Assembly: GCA_013152415.1 (NCBI GenBank)
Contig: JAADGI010000029.1
Span: forward strand, 62,001-126,000
Direction: 5' to 3'
DNA: 64,000 bases
DNA from: Gammaproteobacteria bacterium
GTDB taxonomy: Bacteria; Pseudomonadota; Gammaproteobacteria; HyVt-429
Below, one piece after another: positions 21,363 through 30,612 of this stretch. Position numbers and translations under genes: made by a program. Within the stretch, counting starts at the first letter, position 1; each line of letters begins with the position of its first letter. The notes under the pieces were generated by a model, which searched no databases, was not told the DNA's origin, and saw nothing but the letters and a program-made list of their open reading frames with translations.

Positions 21363-22022
21363 ATGAATGCAACAGTCAGACACAAAACGGTTGAACAGGT
21401 TGGTAAATCGTCGGCTCCCCCCCCAGCAGTAGAGCAAACTGAGACTGAGGTAGAGGGACCAAGCCCACAAGAAGAATTGGCGGCCTATGCCAAGCTAAGA
21501 CAACAATTACACGCTACGCTGGTTGATGCGCGGGATGCCGCTGGCGGCCAGGCCGTTAGCCATGCGATCGAGCAGGCCGGAACAAGGTTGCGCACTCTGG
21601 GTGAGTATTCCCATGAAACCATCAACAAGCTTACCCAAACTCTGAAAAAGGATCTTGTCAGCACCAACGAGGCCATGCGTCCAAAACTTGAGGCGCTCGC
21701 CGGTGATGCACAAAAGCTGAAGCTTGTGCTACGTGAACGTGGTGGGCCTTTGTGGCATGAGATGCTGCAAGAGGGTGGCCATATCATGAAGGTATCACGG
21801 GACAAGGGTGGTGCCCTGGTGGCCCAGCTGGCCCACGCAGTCGGTGAATGGGGCCAGGTGCTCGGTGACAAACTCGATGAATCGCTGGTCTATCATACCG
21901 GTGAGGTGACCCATGGGGGCCGCTTTCAATGCACGGATTGCCCGGAAACCATCGAGTTGAAAAAACCGGGGCATCTGCCGCCATGCCCGAAATGCCATGG
22001 CAGCCAATACCGGCGCGCGTGA
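21363..22022 (+). CDS. Zinc-ribbon protein of the DUF1451 family
   Basis: 219 residues. An N-terminal low-complexity stretch rich in P, Q and E is followed by a long helical region (about 40-185) and a C-terminal rubredoxin-like zinc ribbon: F-x-C-x-x-C near 194-197 and P-C-P-K-C-H near 210-214. This is the DUF1451 layout, but with an unusually extended N-terminus. The family function is unknown. A perfect ribosome site AAGGAGG lies 6 nt before the ATG, predicting high translation. It converges with pgpA. Confidence 0.8.
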   Translation: MNATVRHKTVEQVGKSSAPPPAVEQTETEVEGPSPQEELAAYAKLRQQLHATLVDARDAAGGQAVSHAIEQAGTRLRTLGEYSHETINKLTQTLKKDLVSTNEAMRPKLEALAGDAQKLKLVLRERGGPLWHEMLQEGGHIMKVSRDKGGALVAQLAHAVGEWGQVLGDKLDESLVYHTGEVTHGGRFQCTDCPETIELKKPGHLPPCPKCHGSQYRRA

Positions 22023-22116
22023 TACTAGGGTGATGTGAGATCGGGCTAACCCATAGCCACATGGGGTCCCGTGGGACGCGTCCATGCGTTGACCTGGGGC
22101 AAGCGGTGCGTCTGGC

Positions 22117-22614
22117 CTAAAAATAATGCAACAGCGTGGCCAATCCCCAAAGGGCCAACGCACCGTAGGCACCCGCCAAGACATCATCAAGCATAATGCC
22201 CAATCCACCGGGCATTTCCTGGTCCAGGCGACGAATCGGCCAGGGCTTGACGATGTCGAACAGACGAAAAAACACAAACCCAAGCCCGACCCAGACCAAT
22301 CCAGATGGCGCAAAGCTCATGGTAAGCAGGTAACCCACAATTTCGTCCCAAACAATACCGGGGTGATCATGTACGCCCAGATCTCGGGCAGTACGTCCAC
22401 ACAGCCACACGCCCATGGCAAACAGCCCCACGGTAATCCCCATATACAGCGGCCAGGACAAACTGCTCATGAGCATAAACAGAGGCACCGCCACCAGAGT
22501 ACCCCAGGTCCCTGGGGCCACCGGACCACAACCGCTGCCAAAACCAAATGCCAGAAAATGAACAGGATTGCGCCATACGCTCCGAGGGCACTGTAATTGC
22601 TTATCAACCATCAT
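22117..22614 (-). CDS. pgpA: Phosphatidylglycerophosphatase A
   Basis: Inner-membrane phosphatase that makes phosphatidylglycerol, 165 residues with four membrane segments. The family landmarks are GSGCGPVAPGTWGTL near 28, the acidic VWDEIVGY motif near 93 and FRLFDIVKPWPI near 120, then a conserved DD in MLDDVLAG. The start ATG overlaps the thiL stop by 4 nt, so the two are translationally coupled. It is the last gene of the nrdR-rib-nusB-thiL operon. Confidence 0.95.
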   Translation of the reverse strand: MMVDKQLQCPRSVWRNPVHFLAFGFGSGCGPVAPGTWGTLVAVPLFMLMSSLSWPLYMGITVGLFAMGVWLCGRTARDLGVHDHPGIVWDEIVGYLLTMSFAPSGLVWVGLGFVFFRLFDIVKPWPIRRLDQEMPGGLGIMLDDVLAGAYGALALWGLATLLHYF

Positions 22615-23576
22615 TGAGAAAAGTGATCAAATCCCCGCCGGTCGCTGCGGTACAGACTACCGTCCATTTGCCGGATGCGGAGTCCCGCCCCAGGTTCAAT
22701 GGTACCGATTTGACGCAGCGGACAGGCCAAGCTGGCAAAGTCCTCTTGCACGGCAACGGCATGTTCGGGGGGTAAGGTAAAACAAAGCTCATAGTCATCA
22801 CCGTGACTCAAGGCAAAGGCCCAGTCTCCCCCGCCCTGGAGATAAGCCTCATAGGCGTCAGACACAGGGACCCGACCCAATTCGATATTGGCGCCCACAC
22901 CGCTGGAGGACAGGATGTGGCCCAGATCCGCCACCAGGCCGTCAGACAGGTCGATAGCTGCGCTGGCTCGATCCCGCAGCACTATGCCCTCCTGCACACG
23001 GGGGGTGGGCCGATTAAGCCTATGGATGAGCTGCGGGTGATGATTTTGAGCCAGATCTATTGTGCCCTGAAGAATACCAAGACCGAGGGCGGCATCGCCC
23101 ACACTGCCGGTCACATAGATCAGGTCACCTGATTGGGCACCGCCCCGTGTCAGTGCCTTTCCAGTGGGTACCCCACCGCATAAATGTAGACCCACCGCCA
23201 AAGGACCCCGTACCGTATCGCCGCCCACCAGTTGAAGGTCATAGCCCTTAGCCAGCTCATAAAAACCACGGGCAAAATCTGACAACCACCGCTCATCGGC
23301 CTCGGGTAGCACCAATTGCAGGCTGGCCCAGGCGGGCTCTGCCCCCATGGCGGCCAGATCACTGAGATTGACTGCCAGGGCTTTGTAGGCAACATCGTAG
23401 GCCGTAGTGGCCTTAGGGAAATGGCGGCCTGCCAGCAATATGTCGCTGGTCATGACCCATTCTTGATCGGGGCTGCAGCGTACGACGGCACCGTCATCCC
23501 CCACGCCGAGCACTACATCGTCACGGCTGACGCCACCCGACGTAAAGAATCGTTGAATAAGGCTAAACTCATTCAC
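22611..23576 (-). CDS. thiL: Thiamine-monophosphate kinase
   Basis: ATP-dependent kinase making thiamine diphosphate from the monophosphate; 321 residues. The N-terminal GVGDDGAVV (metal-binding acidic pair), SDILLAGRHF, NLSDLAAMGA and GGDT motifs, and later IDLSDGLVADLGH, are all in place. It lies between nusB and pgpA in the usual gammaproteobacterial order, 18 nt after nusB and overlapping pgpA. Confidence 0.96.
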   Translation of the reverse strand: MNEFSLIQRFFTSGGVSRDDVVLGVGDDGAVVRCSPDQEWVMTSDILLAGRHFPKATTAYDVAYKALAVNLSDLAAMGAEPAWASLQLVLPEADERWLSDFARGFYELAKGYDLQLVGGDTVRGPLAVGLHLCGGVPTGKALTRGGAQSGDLIYVTGSVGDAALGLGILQGTIDLAQNHHPQLIHRLNRPTPRVQEGIVLRDRASAAIDLSDGLVADLGHILSSSGVGANIELGRVPVSDAYEAYLQGGGDWAFALSHGDDYELCFTLPPEHAVAVQEDFASLACPLRQIGTIEPGAGLRIRQMDGSLYRSDRRGFDHFSQ

Positions 23577-23594
23577 AGCCGCAGCAGACCGCAG

Positions 23595-24017
23595 CTAGCC
23601 GTCCATCTCGTCTGATCGCAACTCCATGGCAATTTTGTCCACCACACCGTTGATAAAACGATAGCTTTGCTCCGAGGCGAAGGTCTTGGCCAATTCCACA
23701 GCCTCATTGATGACAACCTTAAAGGGAATGTCATGTTCAAACTCAAGTTCAAACGTGGCAATACGCAATATAGCCCGTTCCACCGGATCCACATTTTCAA
23801 TATCACGACCAATATGGGGAGTAATGTGGTCTTCCAACTCGTGAATGCGCAAGGGCACTTCTTTGACCAAGTGGTGGAAATACGCCTTGTCGGCACCGGT
23901 CAAATCGTGATCGTAGATAAAGTGGGACTCAATATCATCAATGTCTTGCCCGGTGAGGGCCCATTGGTATAAAGCCTGCACCGCCGCCATACGTGCCTGA
24001 TGTCGACTCCCCGGCAT
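23595..24017 (-). CDS. nusB: Transcription antitermination factor NusB
   Basis: 140 residues, all-helical RNA-binding protein that, with NusE, recognises boxA in rRNA leaders. The start ARMAAVQALYQW and the end motif VVINEAVELAKTF-x6-YRFINGVVDKI are diagnostic. It follows ribH at 9 nt, as in most proteobacteria. Confidence 0.96.
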   Translation of the reverse strand: MPGSRHQARMAAVQALYQWALTGQDIDDIESHFIYDHDLTGADKAYFHHLVKEVPLRIHELEDHITPHIGRDIENVDPVERAILRIATFELEFEHDIPFKVVINEAVELAKTFASEQSYRFINGVVDKIAMELRSDEMDG

Positions 24018-24026
24018 ATGCTTCCC

Positions 24027-24503
24027 CTAGGACCGCAATTTGGCGAGCAGATTGACCATCTCGACCACCGTCATGGCCGCTTCGGCACCCTTGTTACCGG
24101 CCTTGGTGCCGGCGCGCTCAATAGCCTGTTCAATGGTGTCCACGGTCAATACCCCAAAACCCACCGGGGTATCAAACTGATTGCTGACCTGGGCAATCCC
24201 CTTGACGCATTCCCCCGCCACATATTCAAAATGGGGGGTAGCACCCCGTATCACCGCGCCCAGGACGACGAGTCCAACGTACTTTCCTGATGCTGCCATG
24301 GCCTTGACGGCCAAGGGCAGTTCAAAGGCCCCCGGCACCTTGACCACGTCAATCCGATCAGTGGAAATACCGTGGCGCCTTAACACATCAACAGCGCCTT
24401 CCAGCAGACGATCACCAATAAAATGATTAAACCGACTCAAGGCTATGCCTATACGTCCCTCACCCAGGGTGAGTTCACCTTCTATTATTTTATAATCTTG
24501 CAT
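24027..24503 (-). CDS. ribH: 6,7-dimethyl-8-ribityllumazine synthase
   Basis: Penultimate enzyme of riboflavin synthesis, condensing 3,4-dihydroxy-2-butanone 4-phosphate with the pyrimidine from RibD; 158 residues forming an icosahedral shell. Motifs: [39 protein letters not shown] and [12 protein letters not shown]. The catalytic His is in TPHFE. The ATG at 24503 has GGTGG 5 nt upstream; the frame is open to 24563, inside ribBX. Confidence 0.97.
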   Translation of the reverse strand: MQDYKIIEGELTLGEGRIGIALSRFNHFIGDRLLEGAVDVLRRHGISTDRIDVVKVPGAFELPLAVKAMAASGKYVGLVVLGAVIRGATPHFEYVAGECVKGIAQVSNQFDTPVGFGVLTVDTIEQAIERAGTKAGNKGAEAAMTVVEMVNLLAKLRS

Positions 24504-24525
24504 CAATCCACCCTTTCCAATTTCA

Positions 24526-25638
24526 TCATCTTTCCTCAACATACTCCACGATATCCAGGCCAAAACCGGAGAGGCTGTGTACCTTGATGGGGCTACCCAA
24601 TAACCTCATCTGACCTACACCGAGGTCTGCGAGTATTTGTGCACCCACCCCCACCATGCGCACGTCTTCCGATTTCCCCTGGCCATACCCGGTACGACCG
24701 GTTTCGGGGCGACCATATTGCGCAATTTGATGGATAAGTTCAGCGCCCTCCATGGGGTAGTCTAACAGTACCACGACGCCATGACCCTCTTTGGCGATAC
24801 GCTCCAGCGAGGATCCCACCGGCCAGGTGTAGCCCGGACGAAATTCGGCAAACCGATCCAGGCCACCGCTATCCACATGTACCCGTACCAGGGTGGGGAC
24901 ATCCGCCCGCTGTTCTCCCATGGACAGGGCCAGGTGGGTGCGGCCATCAATCACATCAAGATAGGCACACAAACGAAATTCACCAAACGCAGTGGCAAAA
25001 GGACACTGCGCAACCCGTTCTACGGTGGACTCATTTTCCAGACGATAACGAATCAAGTCAGCGATAGTGCCGATCTTTAGGCCATGCTCTGCGGCAAATT
25101 TCTCCAACTCGGGCAGGCGCGCCATACTGCCATCCTCGTTCAGGATCTCACAAATCACCCCGGAAGGATCAAGCCCCGCGAGCCTGGCCAAATCCACCGC
25201 TGCCTCGGTGTGGCCGGCCCGGTTCAACACCCCACCGGCCTGGGCCATGAGCGGAAAAATATGGCCCGGTTGCACCACATCGTGAGCCACGGCATCGGCC
25301 TTCACCGCCGCCCGCACCGTGGTAGCACGGTCGGCCGCAGATATCCCGGTAGTGACACCCTCGGCAGCCTCAATGGACACCGTAAAATTTGTTGAATGAC
25401 GGGAGCCATTGTCGTTTACCATCAACGGTAACTGCAGCTGTTGGCAGCGCTCACCCGTGAGCGACAGACAAATCAGGCCACGGCCGTAGCGGGCCATAAA
25501 ATTAATGACCTCAGTGGTGATGTGCTCAGCTGCAATGACGAGGTCGCCCTCGTTCTCACGATCTTCGTCATCCATGAGCACAACAATCTTGCCCTGACGA
25601 AAATCATCGACAATATCTTTGATGGGGCTGAAAGCCAT
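24526..25638 (-). CDS. ribB: DHBP synthase with degenerate GTP cyclohydrolase II domain (RibBX type)
   Basis: 370 residues. Residues 1-200 are a complete 3,4-dihydroxy-2-butanone 4-phosphate synthase ([11 protein letters not shown] acidic loop, ATNF-equivalent [24 protein letters not shown]). Residues 205-370 align with RibA, but the zinc/GTP core is gone. The expected C-L-T-G-D and R-C-D-C-G cysteines are replaced by a [13 protein letters not shown]-like stretch, and only the tail GVGAQIL-DLGV is kept. So GTP cyclohydrolase II activity is very unlikely, and a separate ribA is expected elsewhere. Such hybrids are known as RibBX in Shewanella and pseudomonads. Confidence 0.93.
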   Translation of the reverse strand: MAFSPIKDIVDDFRQGKIVVLMDDEDRENEGDLVIAAEHITTEVINFMARYGRGLICLSLTGERCQQLQLPLMVNDNGSRHSTNFTVSIEAAEGVTTGISAADRATTVRAAVKADAVAHDVVQPGHIFPLMAQAGGVLNRAGHTEAAVDLARLAGLDPSGVICEILNEDGSMARLPELEKFAAEHGLKIGTIADLIRYRLENESTVERVAQCPFATAFGEFRLCAYLDVIDGRTHLALSMGEQRADVPTLVRVHVDSGGLDRFAEFRPGYTWPVGSSLERIAKEGHGVVVLLDYPMEGAELIHQIAQYGRPETGRTGYGQGKSEDVRMVGVGAQILADLGVGQMRLLGSPIKVHSLSGFGLDIVEYVEER

Positions 25639-25640
25639 AT

Positions 25641-26309
25641 CTAGTTTTTCCCCTTATCCATAAAACCGTATTCTTTTAACACATCGGCAGTCACCGTCGG
25701 TACTGCGGCGTTGGCCCCGACCCCGAGTACAATGCGTTCCAGATAGCGGGCGATGAGATCCACCTCGAGATTGACCCGCTGCCCGGGGTGATAATCCCCC
25801 AAGGTAGTATGGCTCAAGGTCTGTGGGATAAGGGTCAAGGCGAACTCCTGATCATCAACGGCATTCACCGTAAGACTCACACCATCAATCGCAACAGAAC
25901 CCTTGTTGGCAATATAATGGGCCAATTCACTTGGGGGGCGGATATGCAACTCAGTAGTCTGACCCGTATCCTCACGCGCTGACACCATCCCCACACCATC
26001 CACATGACCGCTTGTTAAGTGTCCCCCCAAACGATCTTGCAGGCGCAGGGCCAGCTCCAGGTTGACTCGCTGGCCCGTGGACAAGTCCCCAAGAATCGTT
26101 CGCGTCAGGGTCTCCGCAGACAGATCAGCACTAAAACACCGATCACCGAAGCTCACTGCGGTCAAACACACGCCACTGACAGCAATGCTGTCACCGATAC
26201 GCGCGCCGGACAAATCCAGATCAGCACTATCGATAATCATTACCGCATCGCTGCCGGTGTGACGTAGCTCTCGCAGGGTACCCACTGCCTGAATAATACC
26301 GGTAAACAT
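25641..26309 (-). CDS. ribE: Riboflavin synthase alpha chain
   Basis: Converts two lumazines to riboflavin; 222 residues made of two related beta barrels. Barrel 1 starts MFTGIIQ-VG and has SGVCLTAV; barrel 2 starts GHVDGVG and has IDGVSLTVN. Both substrate-binding repeats are complete. It lies 2 nt before ribBX and 6 nt after ribD on the minus strand. No FMN riboswitch is seen upstream of the rib genes. Confidence 0.96.
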   Translation of the reverse strand: MFTGIIQAVGTLRELRHTGSDAVMIIDSADLDLSGARIGDSIAVSGVCLTAVSFGDRCFSADLSAETLTRTILGDLSTGQRVNLELALRLQDRLGGHLTSGHVDGVGMVSAREDTGQTTELHIRPPSELAHYIANKGSVAIDGVSLTVNAVDDQEFALTLIPQTLSHTTLGDYHPGQRVNLEVDLIARYLERIVLGVGANAAVPTVTADVLKEYGFMDKGKN

Positions 26310-26315
26310 AGAATG

Positions 26316-27425
26316 CTATCCGCCCTTGGCCACAGATCTGGTGACCTTCGCCTGTATACGCCAATCTCGACCCACTGGGCGCACATCTACAATATCCAGC
26401 GCGATACGGTCACCAAGCTGTTCTAGTGCCGCAAGATTAAACATACCTCGCGCCTGATTCCCCATGAGGTGAGGGGCAAGGTAAACAATCAACTCATCCA
26501 CCAGATTCGCTGTCAACAACGCACCTGCCAAAGTCGCGCCTGCCTCTACCATCACTTCATTGATCTGTTGCTGCCCCAGTTGCGCCATCATCTCTGCCAA
26601 ATCAACACCACCGGTCGAGGCGGGCAGCAACATAACCTCTGCCCCTGCGCTACGCAAACGTTCACTATAATTTTTATCATCTGATGTGGTCACAATCAAC
26701 ACACCACCGGTGCTGGCAAATAACTTGGCGCTATCTGGGGTACTCAAGTGACTGTCCACAACCACCCGCAGGGGCTGACGCTCGACACCATCCAGACGCA
26801 CATTCAGGGACGGATCATCTGCCAATACCGTACCCACGCCAGTAAGAATGGCGGAACTCCGTGCTCGCCAATATTGCACGTCTTCACGAGCCGCAGCAGA
26901 GCTTATCCATTTGCTTTGCCCCGAAGCCATGGCGGTACGCCCATCCAGGCTGGCCGCCATCTTAATGCGCACCCAGGGACGGGAGCGGGTCATACGGCTG
27001 ACGTAACCTGGGTTTAAGGCCAGGGCCTCGGCCTCCATCACCCCCCTTTCCACTTCGATACCGGCTTCCCTGAGGCGCTGGAGGGCACCACAGTTGGCCT
27101 GGGGGTTCGGATCATTAGATGCCATAACGACCCTTGCCACACCGGCCTTTATCAGGGCCTCGGTACACGGTGGGGTGCGGCCTTGATGGTTGCAAGGTTC
27201 CAAAGTTACATAGGCGGTGGCCCCTCGGGTTTGATCGCCGGCGGCCTTGATGGCCAACACCTCGGCATGGGCCTCACCGGCGCGTTGGTGCCAACCCTCA
27301 CCAAGGATCTCTCCATCACGAGCGATAACACAACCCACCCGGGGATTGGGGTCAGTGCTGTAGAGACCGCGCTGGGCCAACCGCAAGGCGCGAGCCATGC
27401 AGCGATAATCACTCGGATGGATCAT
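26316..27425 (-). CDS. ribD: Bifunctional deaminase/reductase RibD
   Basis: 369 residues. The N-terminal cytidine-deaminase-like zinc domain has AGEAHAEVLAI and LEPCNHQGRTPPC. The C-terminal NADPH-dependent reductase starts near residue 148 (RPWVRIKMAASLDGRTAM) and ends with a strand DIVDVRPVGRDWR. It carries out the second and third steps of the GTP branch of riboflavin synthesis. It is 38 nt downstream of nrdR, the usual partner. Confidence 0.97.
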   Translation of the reverse strand: MIHPSDYRCMARALRLAQRGLYSTDPNPRVGCVIARDGEILGEGWHQRAGEAHAEVLAIKAAGDQTRGATAYVTLEPCNHQGRTPPCTEALIKAGVARVVMASNDPNPQANCGALQRLREAGIEVERGVMEAEALALNPGYVSRMTRSRPWVRIKMAASLDGRTAMASGQSKWISSAAAREDVQYWRARSSAILTGVGTVLADDPSLNVRLDGVERQPLRVVVDSHLSTPDSAKLFASTGGVLIVTTSDDKNYSERLRSAGAEVMLLPASTGGVDLAEMMAQLGQQQINEVMVEAGATLAGALLTANLVDELIVYLAPHLMGNQARGMFNLAALEQLGDRIALDIVDVRPVGRDWRIQAKVTRSVAKGG

Positions 27426-27463
27426 GTACTCTTCTCTGGTAAGTAAATAGCGGGGACGGTCAA

Positions 27464-27973
27464 TTACTTTTTACTTTCGGCGGGCAACAGCGACATCTGC
27501 TGCCGCCTTGTTTCCGATGAGGGTTCATTTTTCAAACGCTGAAGCTCAGCACTGAATGCCTCCAAATCCTGGAATTGCCGGTACACCGAGGCAAACCTCA
27601 CATAGGCCACCTGATCCAACTCTTTCAATTCCTCCATCACCCACTCACCAATACGTGACGAGGCTAATTCGCGATCACCGGTGGCCAATATACGGTGCTG
27701 GATACGCAAAATAGTGGCTTCAGTCACATTGGTATCTACCGGCCGCTTTTCCAGGGCCCGGTAGATCCCGGCCCGCATCTTGTCCTCATTATAGGGCTCA
27801 CGGCGGCCACCGGACTTGATGATATGAGGCATACGCAATTCTGCGGTCTCGAAAGTGGTAAAACGCTCACGACAGGCATTGCACTCACGCCGCCGCCGTA
27901 CGGAATCTCCATTATCGGCCAGGCGCGAGTCCACCACGCGGGTATCATCAGCAGAGCAAAACGGACAGTGCAT
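27464..27973 (-). CDS. nrdR: Transcriptional repressor NrdR
   Basis: Zinc-ribbon plus ATP-cone repressor of ribonucleotide reductase genes. MHCPFC-x2-DTRVVDSR and [12 protein letters not shown] supply the four zinc ligands; an ATP cone follows (residues about 49-139). At 169 residues it has a slightly longer tail than the typical 150. Its location between glyA and ribD is standard. Confidence 0.97.
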   Translation of the reverse strand: MHCPFCSADDTRVVDSRLADNGDSVRRRRECNACRERFTTFETAELRMPHIIKSGGRREPYNEDKMRAGIYRALEKRPVDTNVTEATILRIQHRILATGDRELASSRIGEWVMEELKELDQVAYVRFASVYRQFQDLEAFSAELQRLKNEPSSETRRQQMSLLPAESKK

Positions 27974-27980
27974 AGGGTTT

Positions 27981-28020
27981 CAGGTGCAAGTGACAGGATA
28001 CAGGTGACAAGATACAAGTG
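27981..28020 (+). repeat. Imperfect 20-bp tandem duplication
   Basis: Two adjacent units, both starting CAGGTG and built of CAAGTGACA/GATACA words, lie just upstream of nrdR (minus) in the nrdR-glyA gap. They may be slippage remnants. No known regulator site matches. Confidence 0.4.
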
Positions 28021-28175
28021 CTTGTTGCCAGACGCAATATGCAGTGGCTAGAAACCCCATATTCAACAAGAACTGGGGCTATAGGTGACTCGCTTTCCCC
28101 TCTTCAATATATGCCAATGGACACGAAAGTCATCCTTCGCAAGATGTTGAGCTTCACTCGGCACCAAGCAGCATT

Positions 28176-28193
28176 AAAAATGCTCGCATTTAA
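28176..28193 (-). terminator. Possible terminator after glyA
   Basis: On the minus strand, directly after the glyA stop, AAATG-CGAG-CATTT forms a short hairpin followed by TTTAA. The stem is only five or six pairs of A/T-rich sequence, so this is a weak call. Confidence 0.3.
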
Positions 28194-28194
28194 A

Positions 28195-29448
28195 CTATCC
28201 ATATACCGGAAACCGTTTACATAGCGCCACTACGTGGCCCAGCACTTTTTCGTGTACTGAGGGGTTATCCATATTGTCGATGATGTCGCACATCCAGTGC
28301 GCCAGATCCCGACATTCGGCCTCACCAAAGCCACGGGTTGTCACTGCCGGGGTACCGATACGGATACCGCTGGTGATAAAGGGCGAGCGTGGGTCATTAG
28401 GAACGGCATTCTTATTGACCGTAATGTTCGCCACACCCAGTGCTGCTTCCACATCCTTACCGGTGAGGTCCTTGGCGATGAGGTCAATCAGAATCAAATG
28501 ATTGTCGGTGCCCCCGGAGACCAACTGAAGGCCCCGCTCTGACATCACCTTTGCCATAGCCCTGGCATTGTCCAGTACCTGTTGCTGATAGACCTTGAAC
28601 TCAGGTTCCAGGGCCTCTTTAAAGGCCACCGCCTTGGCGGCAATCACATGCATCAGGGGGCCACCCTGGGTGCCAGGAAACACCACCGAATTGAGTTTCT
28701 TTTCGATCTCCGGATTGGCCCGAGCCAGAATGATGCCGCCACGGGGGCCACGCAGGGTCTTGTGGGTGGTTGAAGTGGTCACGTCGGCAATGGCCACCGG
28801 ACTGGGATAGACACCCGCAGCAATCAAGCCGGCAGGATGGGCCATATCAACAAATAAGTAAGCCCCCACGGCATCGGCAATATCCCGAAACCGTTGCCAG
28901 TCCACCACCCGGGAATAGGCGGAAAATCCGGCCACGATCATCTTCGGTTTGTGCTCTTGCGCCAACGATTCCACCTGGGTGTAGTCGATCTCACCCGTGG
29001 ACTCATCCAGACCATACTGTACCGCGTTAAAAAGCTTCCCGGAGAAATTGACCTTGGCGCCATGGGTCAGATGACCACCGTGAGCCAAACTCATACCCAG
29101 TATGGTATCCCCAGGTAACAAGAGGGCCAGATACACTGCGGCATTGGCCTGAGAACCGGAGTGGGGTTGAACGTTGGCATAGTCGGCACCGAATAATTCC
29201 TTGGCTCGATCAATAGCCAATTGTTCCGCCACATCTACATTTTCACAGCCACCGTAATAGCGCTTACCGGGATAGCCTTCGGCATATTTATTGGTCAGCA
29301 CCGAGCCCTGGGCCTCCATCACCCGGGGACTGGCATAATTCTCCGAGGCAATGAGTTCTATGTGCTGTTCCTGACGCAGACGCTCCTGCTCCATGGCGAC
29401 AGCCAGTTCATCATCAAAACCGGCAATGCTCATATTGCTGTCAAACAT
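28195..29448 (-). CDS. glyA: Serine hydroxymethyltransferase
   Basis: PLP enzyme interconverting serine and glycine with tetrahydrofolate, the main source of one-carbon units; 417 residues. Hallmarks are [20 protein letters not shown] near 30, [15 protein letters not shown], and the PLP lysine in [15 protein letters not shown] near 230. A GGAG ribosome site lies before the ATG. It stands about 220 nt upstream of nrdR, probably with its own promoter in the 146-nt gap after secF. Confidence 0.98.
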   Translation of the reverse strand: MFDSNMSIAGFDDELAVAMEQERLRQEQHIELIASENYASPRVMEAQGSVLTNKYAEGYPGKRYYGGCENVDVAEQLAIDRAKELFGADYANVQPHSGSQANAAVYLALLLPGDTILGMSLAHGGHLTHGAKVNFSGKLFNAVQYGLDESTGEIDYTQVESLAQEHKPKMIVAGFSAYSRVVDWQRFRDIADAVGAYLFVDMAHPAGLIAAGVYPSPVAIADVTTSTTHKTLRGPRGGIILARANPEIEKKLNSVVFPGTQGGPLMHVIAAKAVAFKEALEPEFKVYQQQVLDNARAMAKVMSERGLQLVSGGTDNHLILIDLIAKDLTGKDVEAALGVANITVNKNAVPNDPRSPFITSGIRIGTPAVTTRGFGEAECRDLAHWMCDIIDNMDNPSVHEKVLGHVVALCKRFPVYG

Positions 29449-29594
29449 GAATGACTCCTGGGATGTTAGGCAAACACTTTGCCCAATAAAAACGGCCTGG
29501 GATAGCCGAGTAACAGTGGATTAGCTACGCCTCACCGAGGTGGCCCACCAGACCTATACGGGATAAACCACAACACAACTGTCGGCCCTAAAAT

Positions 29595-30605
29595 TTAAGG
29601 CATCCGATCCAGTTCGGCACCTTCCTTTTTGACCGGTATCATATCTTCGCGGGAGATGCCCAAAACCAACACCACCGGACTGGCCACAAAAATCGAGGAA
29701 TAGGTACCTACCAACACACCGATGATCAGGGCCACAGAAAATCCATGGATCACCTCACCACCCATAAAAAACAGGGCCAGCAACACCAATAAGGTTGTCA
29801 GGGACGTCAAGATGGTACGTGGCAAGGTATCGTTGATGGAGGTGTTAATGATGTCTGTGGTGGACCCCTTGCGCATTCTTGGAAAATTTTCCCGAATACG
29901 ATCAAACACCACTATGGTGTCGTTAAGGGAATAACCAATAACCGCCAACAGTGCCGCCAGCACCGTCAGTGAAAATTCCATACCGAATATGGAGAACAGG
30001 CCCACGGTAATGACCACATCATGTACCAGGGCAACAATAGCACCCACAGCAAAGCGCCACTCAAAACGCCATGCCACATAGATGAGAATACCAAATAGGG
30101 CGTAGAGCATGGCCAAGCCCCCCTTCTCGGTAAGTTCCTCACCCACCTGGGGACCCACAAACTCGACCCGCTTCATCTGCACCTTGCAGGGATGGGGGCT
30201 GGGGTTATGACTGCCCACACACTGCTGTACCTGGGTACCGGCACTCTCGGTAAAGTGCTCCCCAAAGGGCTTGCGCAACAGATCCACAACCTCATTGCTA
30301 ATCTGGGCACTCTTTTTACCTGGGCTCACCGGTAGCCGCACCATAATGTCCCTGGCGGTACCAAAATATTGCACCACCGCATCACTAAAACCACCCTCGG
30401 CGAGAGACTGGCGAGCCTGCTTGATATCCACGGCCTGATCGTAGACCACCTCCACCAAAGTACCCCCGGTAAAGTCGATACCATACTCAAGCCCACGGGT
30501 CGCCAATGACACCACCCCGGCAATGATGAACATGACCGACACCACCAGACCAAAGGTACGGTGACCAATAAAATCGATATGGGTTGTGGTCTTTAATATC
30601 TGCAT
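29595..30605 (-). CDS. secF: Protein translocase subunit SecF
   Basis: Inner-membrane partner of SecD that uses the proton gradient to pull exported proteins through SecYEG. 336 residues with six membrane helices and a periplasmic domain between helices 1 and 2 (about 40-165). Motifs IDFTGGTLVEV near 43 and the RND-type helix 4 SLNDTIVVFDRIREN near 230 are intact. The gene starts 7 nt after secD. Confidence 0.97.
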   Translation of the reverse strand: MQILKTTTHIDFIGHRTFGLVVSVMFIIAGVVSLATRGLEYGIDFTGGTLVEVVYDQAVDIKQARQSLAEGGFSDAVVQYFGTARDIMVRLPVSPGKKSAQISNEVVDLLRKPFGEHFTESAGTQVQQCVGSHNPSPHPCKVQMKRVEFVGPQVGEELTEKGGLAMLYALFGILIYVAWRFEWRFAVGAIVALVHDVVITVGLFSIFGMEFSLTVLAALLAVIGYSLNDTIVVFDRIRENFPRMRKGSTTDIINTSINDTLPRTILTSLTTLLVLLALFFMGGEVIHGFSVALIIGVLVGTYSSIFVASPVVLVLGISREDMIPVKKEGAELDRMP

Positions 30606-30612
30606 GGTTAGC

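Noticed and set aside
24018-29594. FMN or other riboswitch in front of the rib genes
   Set aside because: The rib genes follow nrdR with gaps under 40 nt; no RFN-like conserved core was seen there or before glyA.
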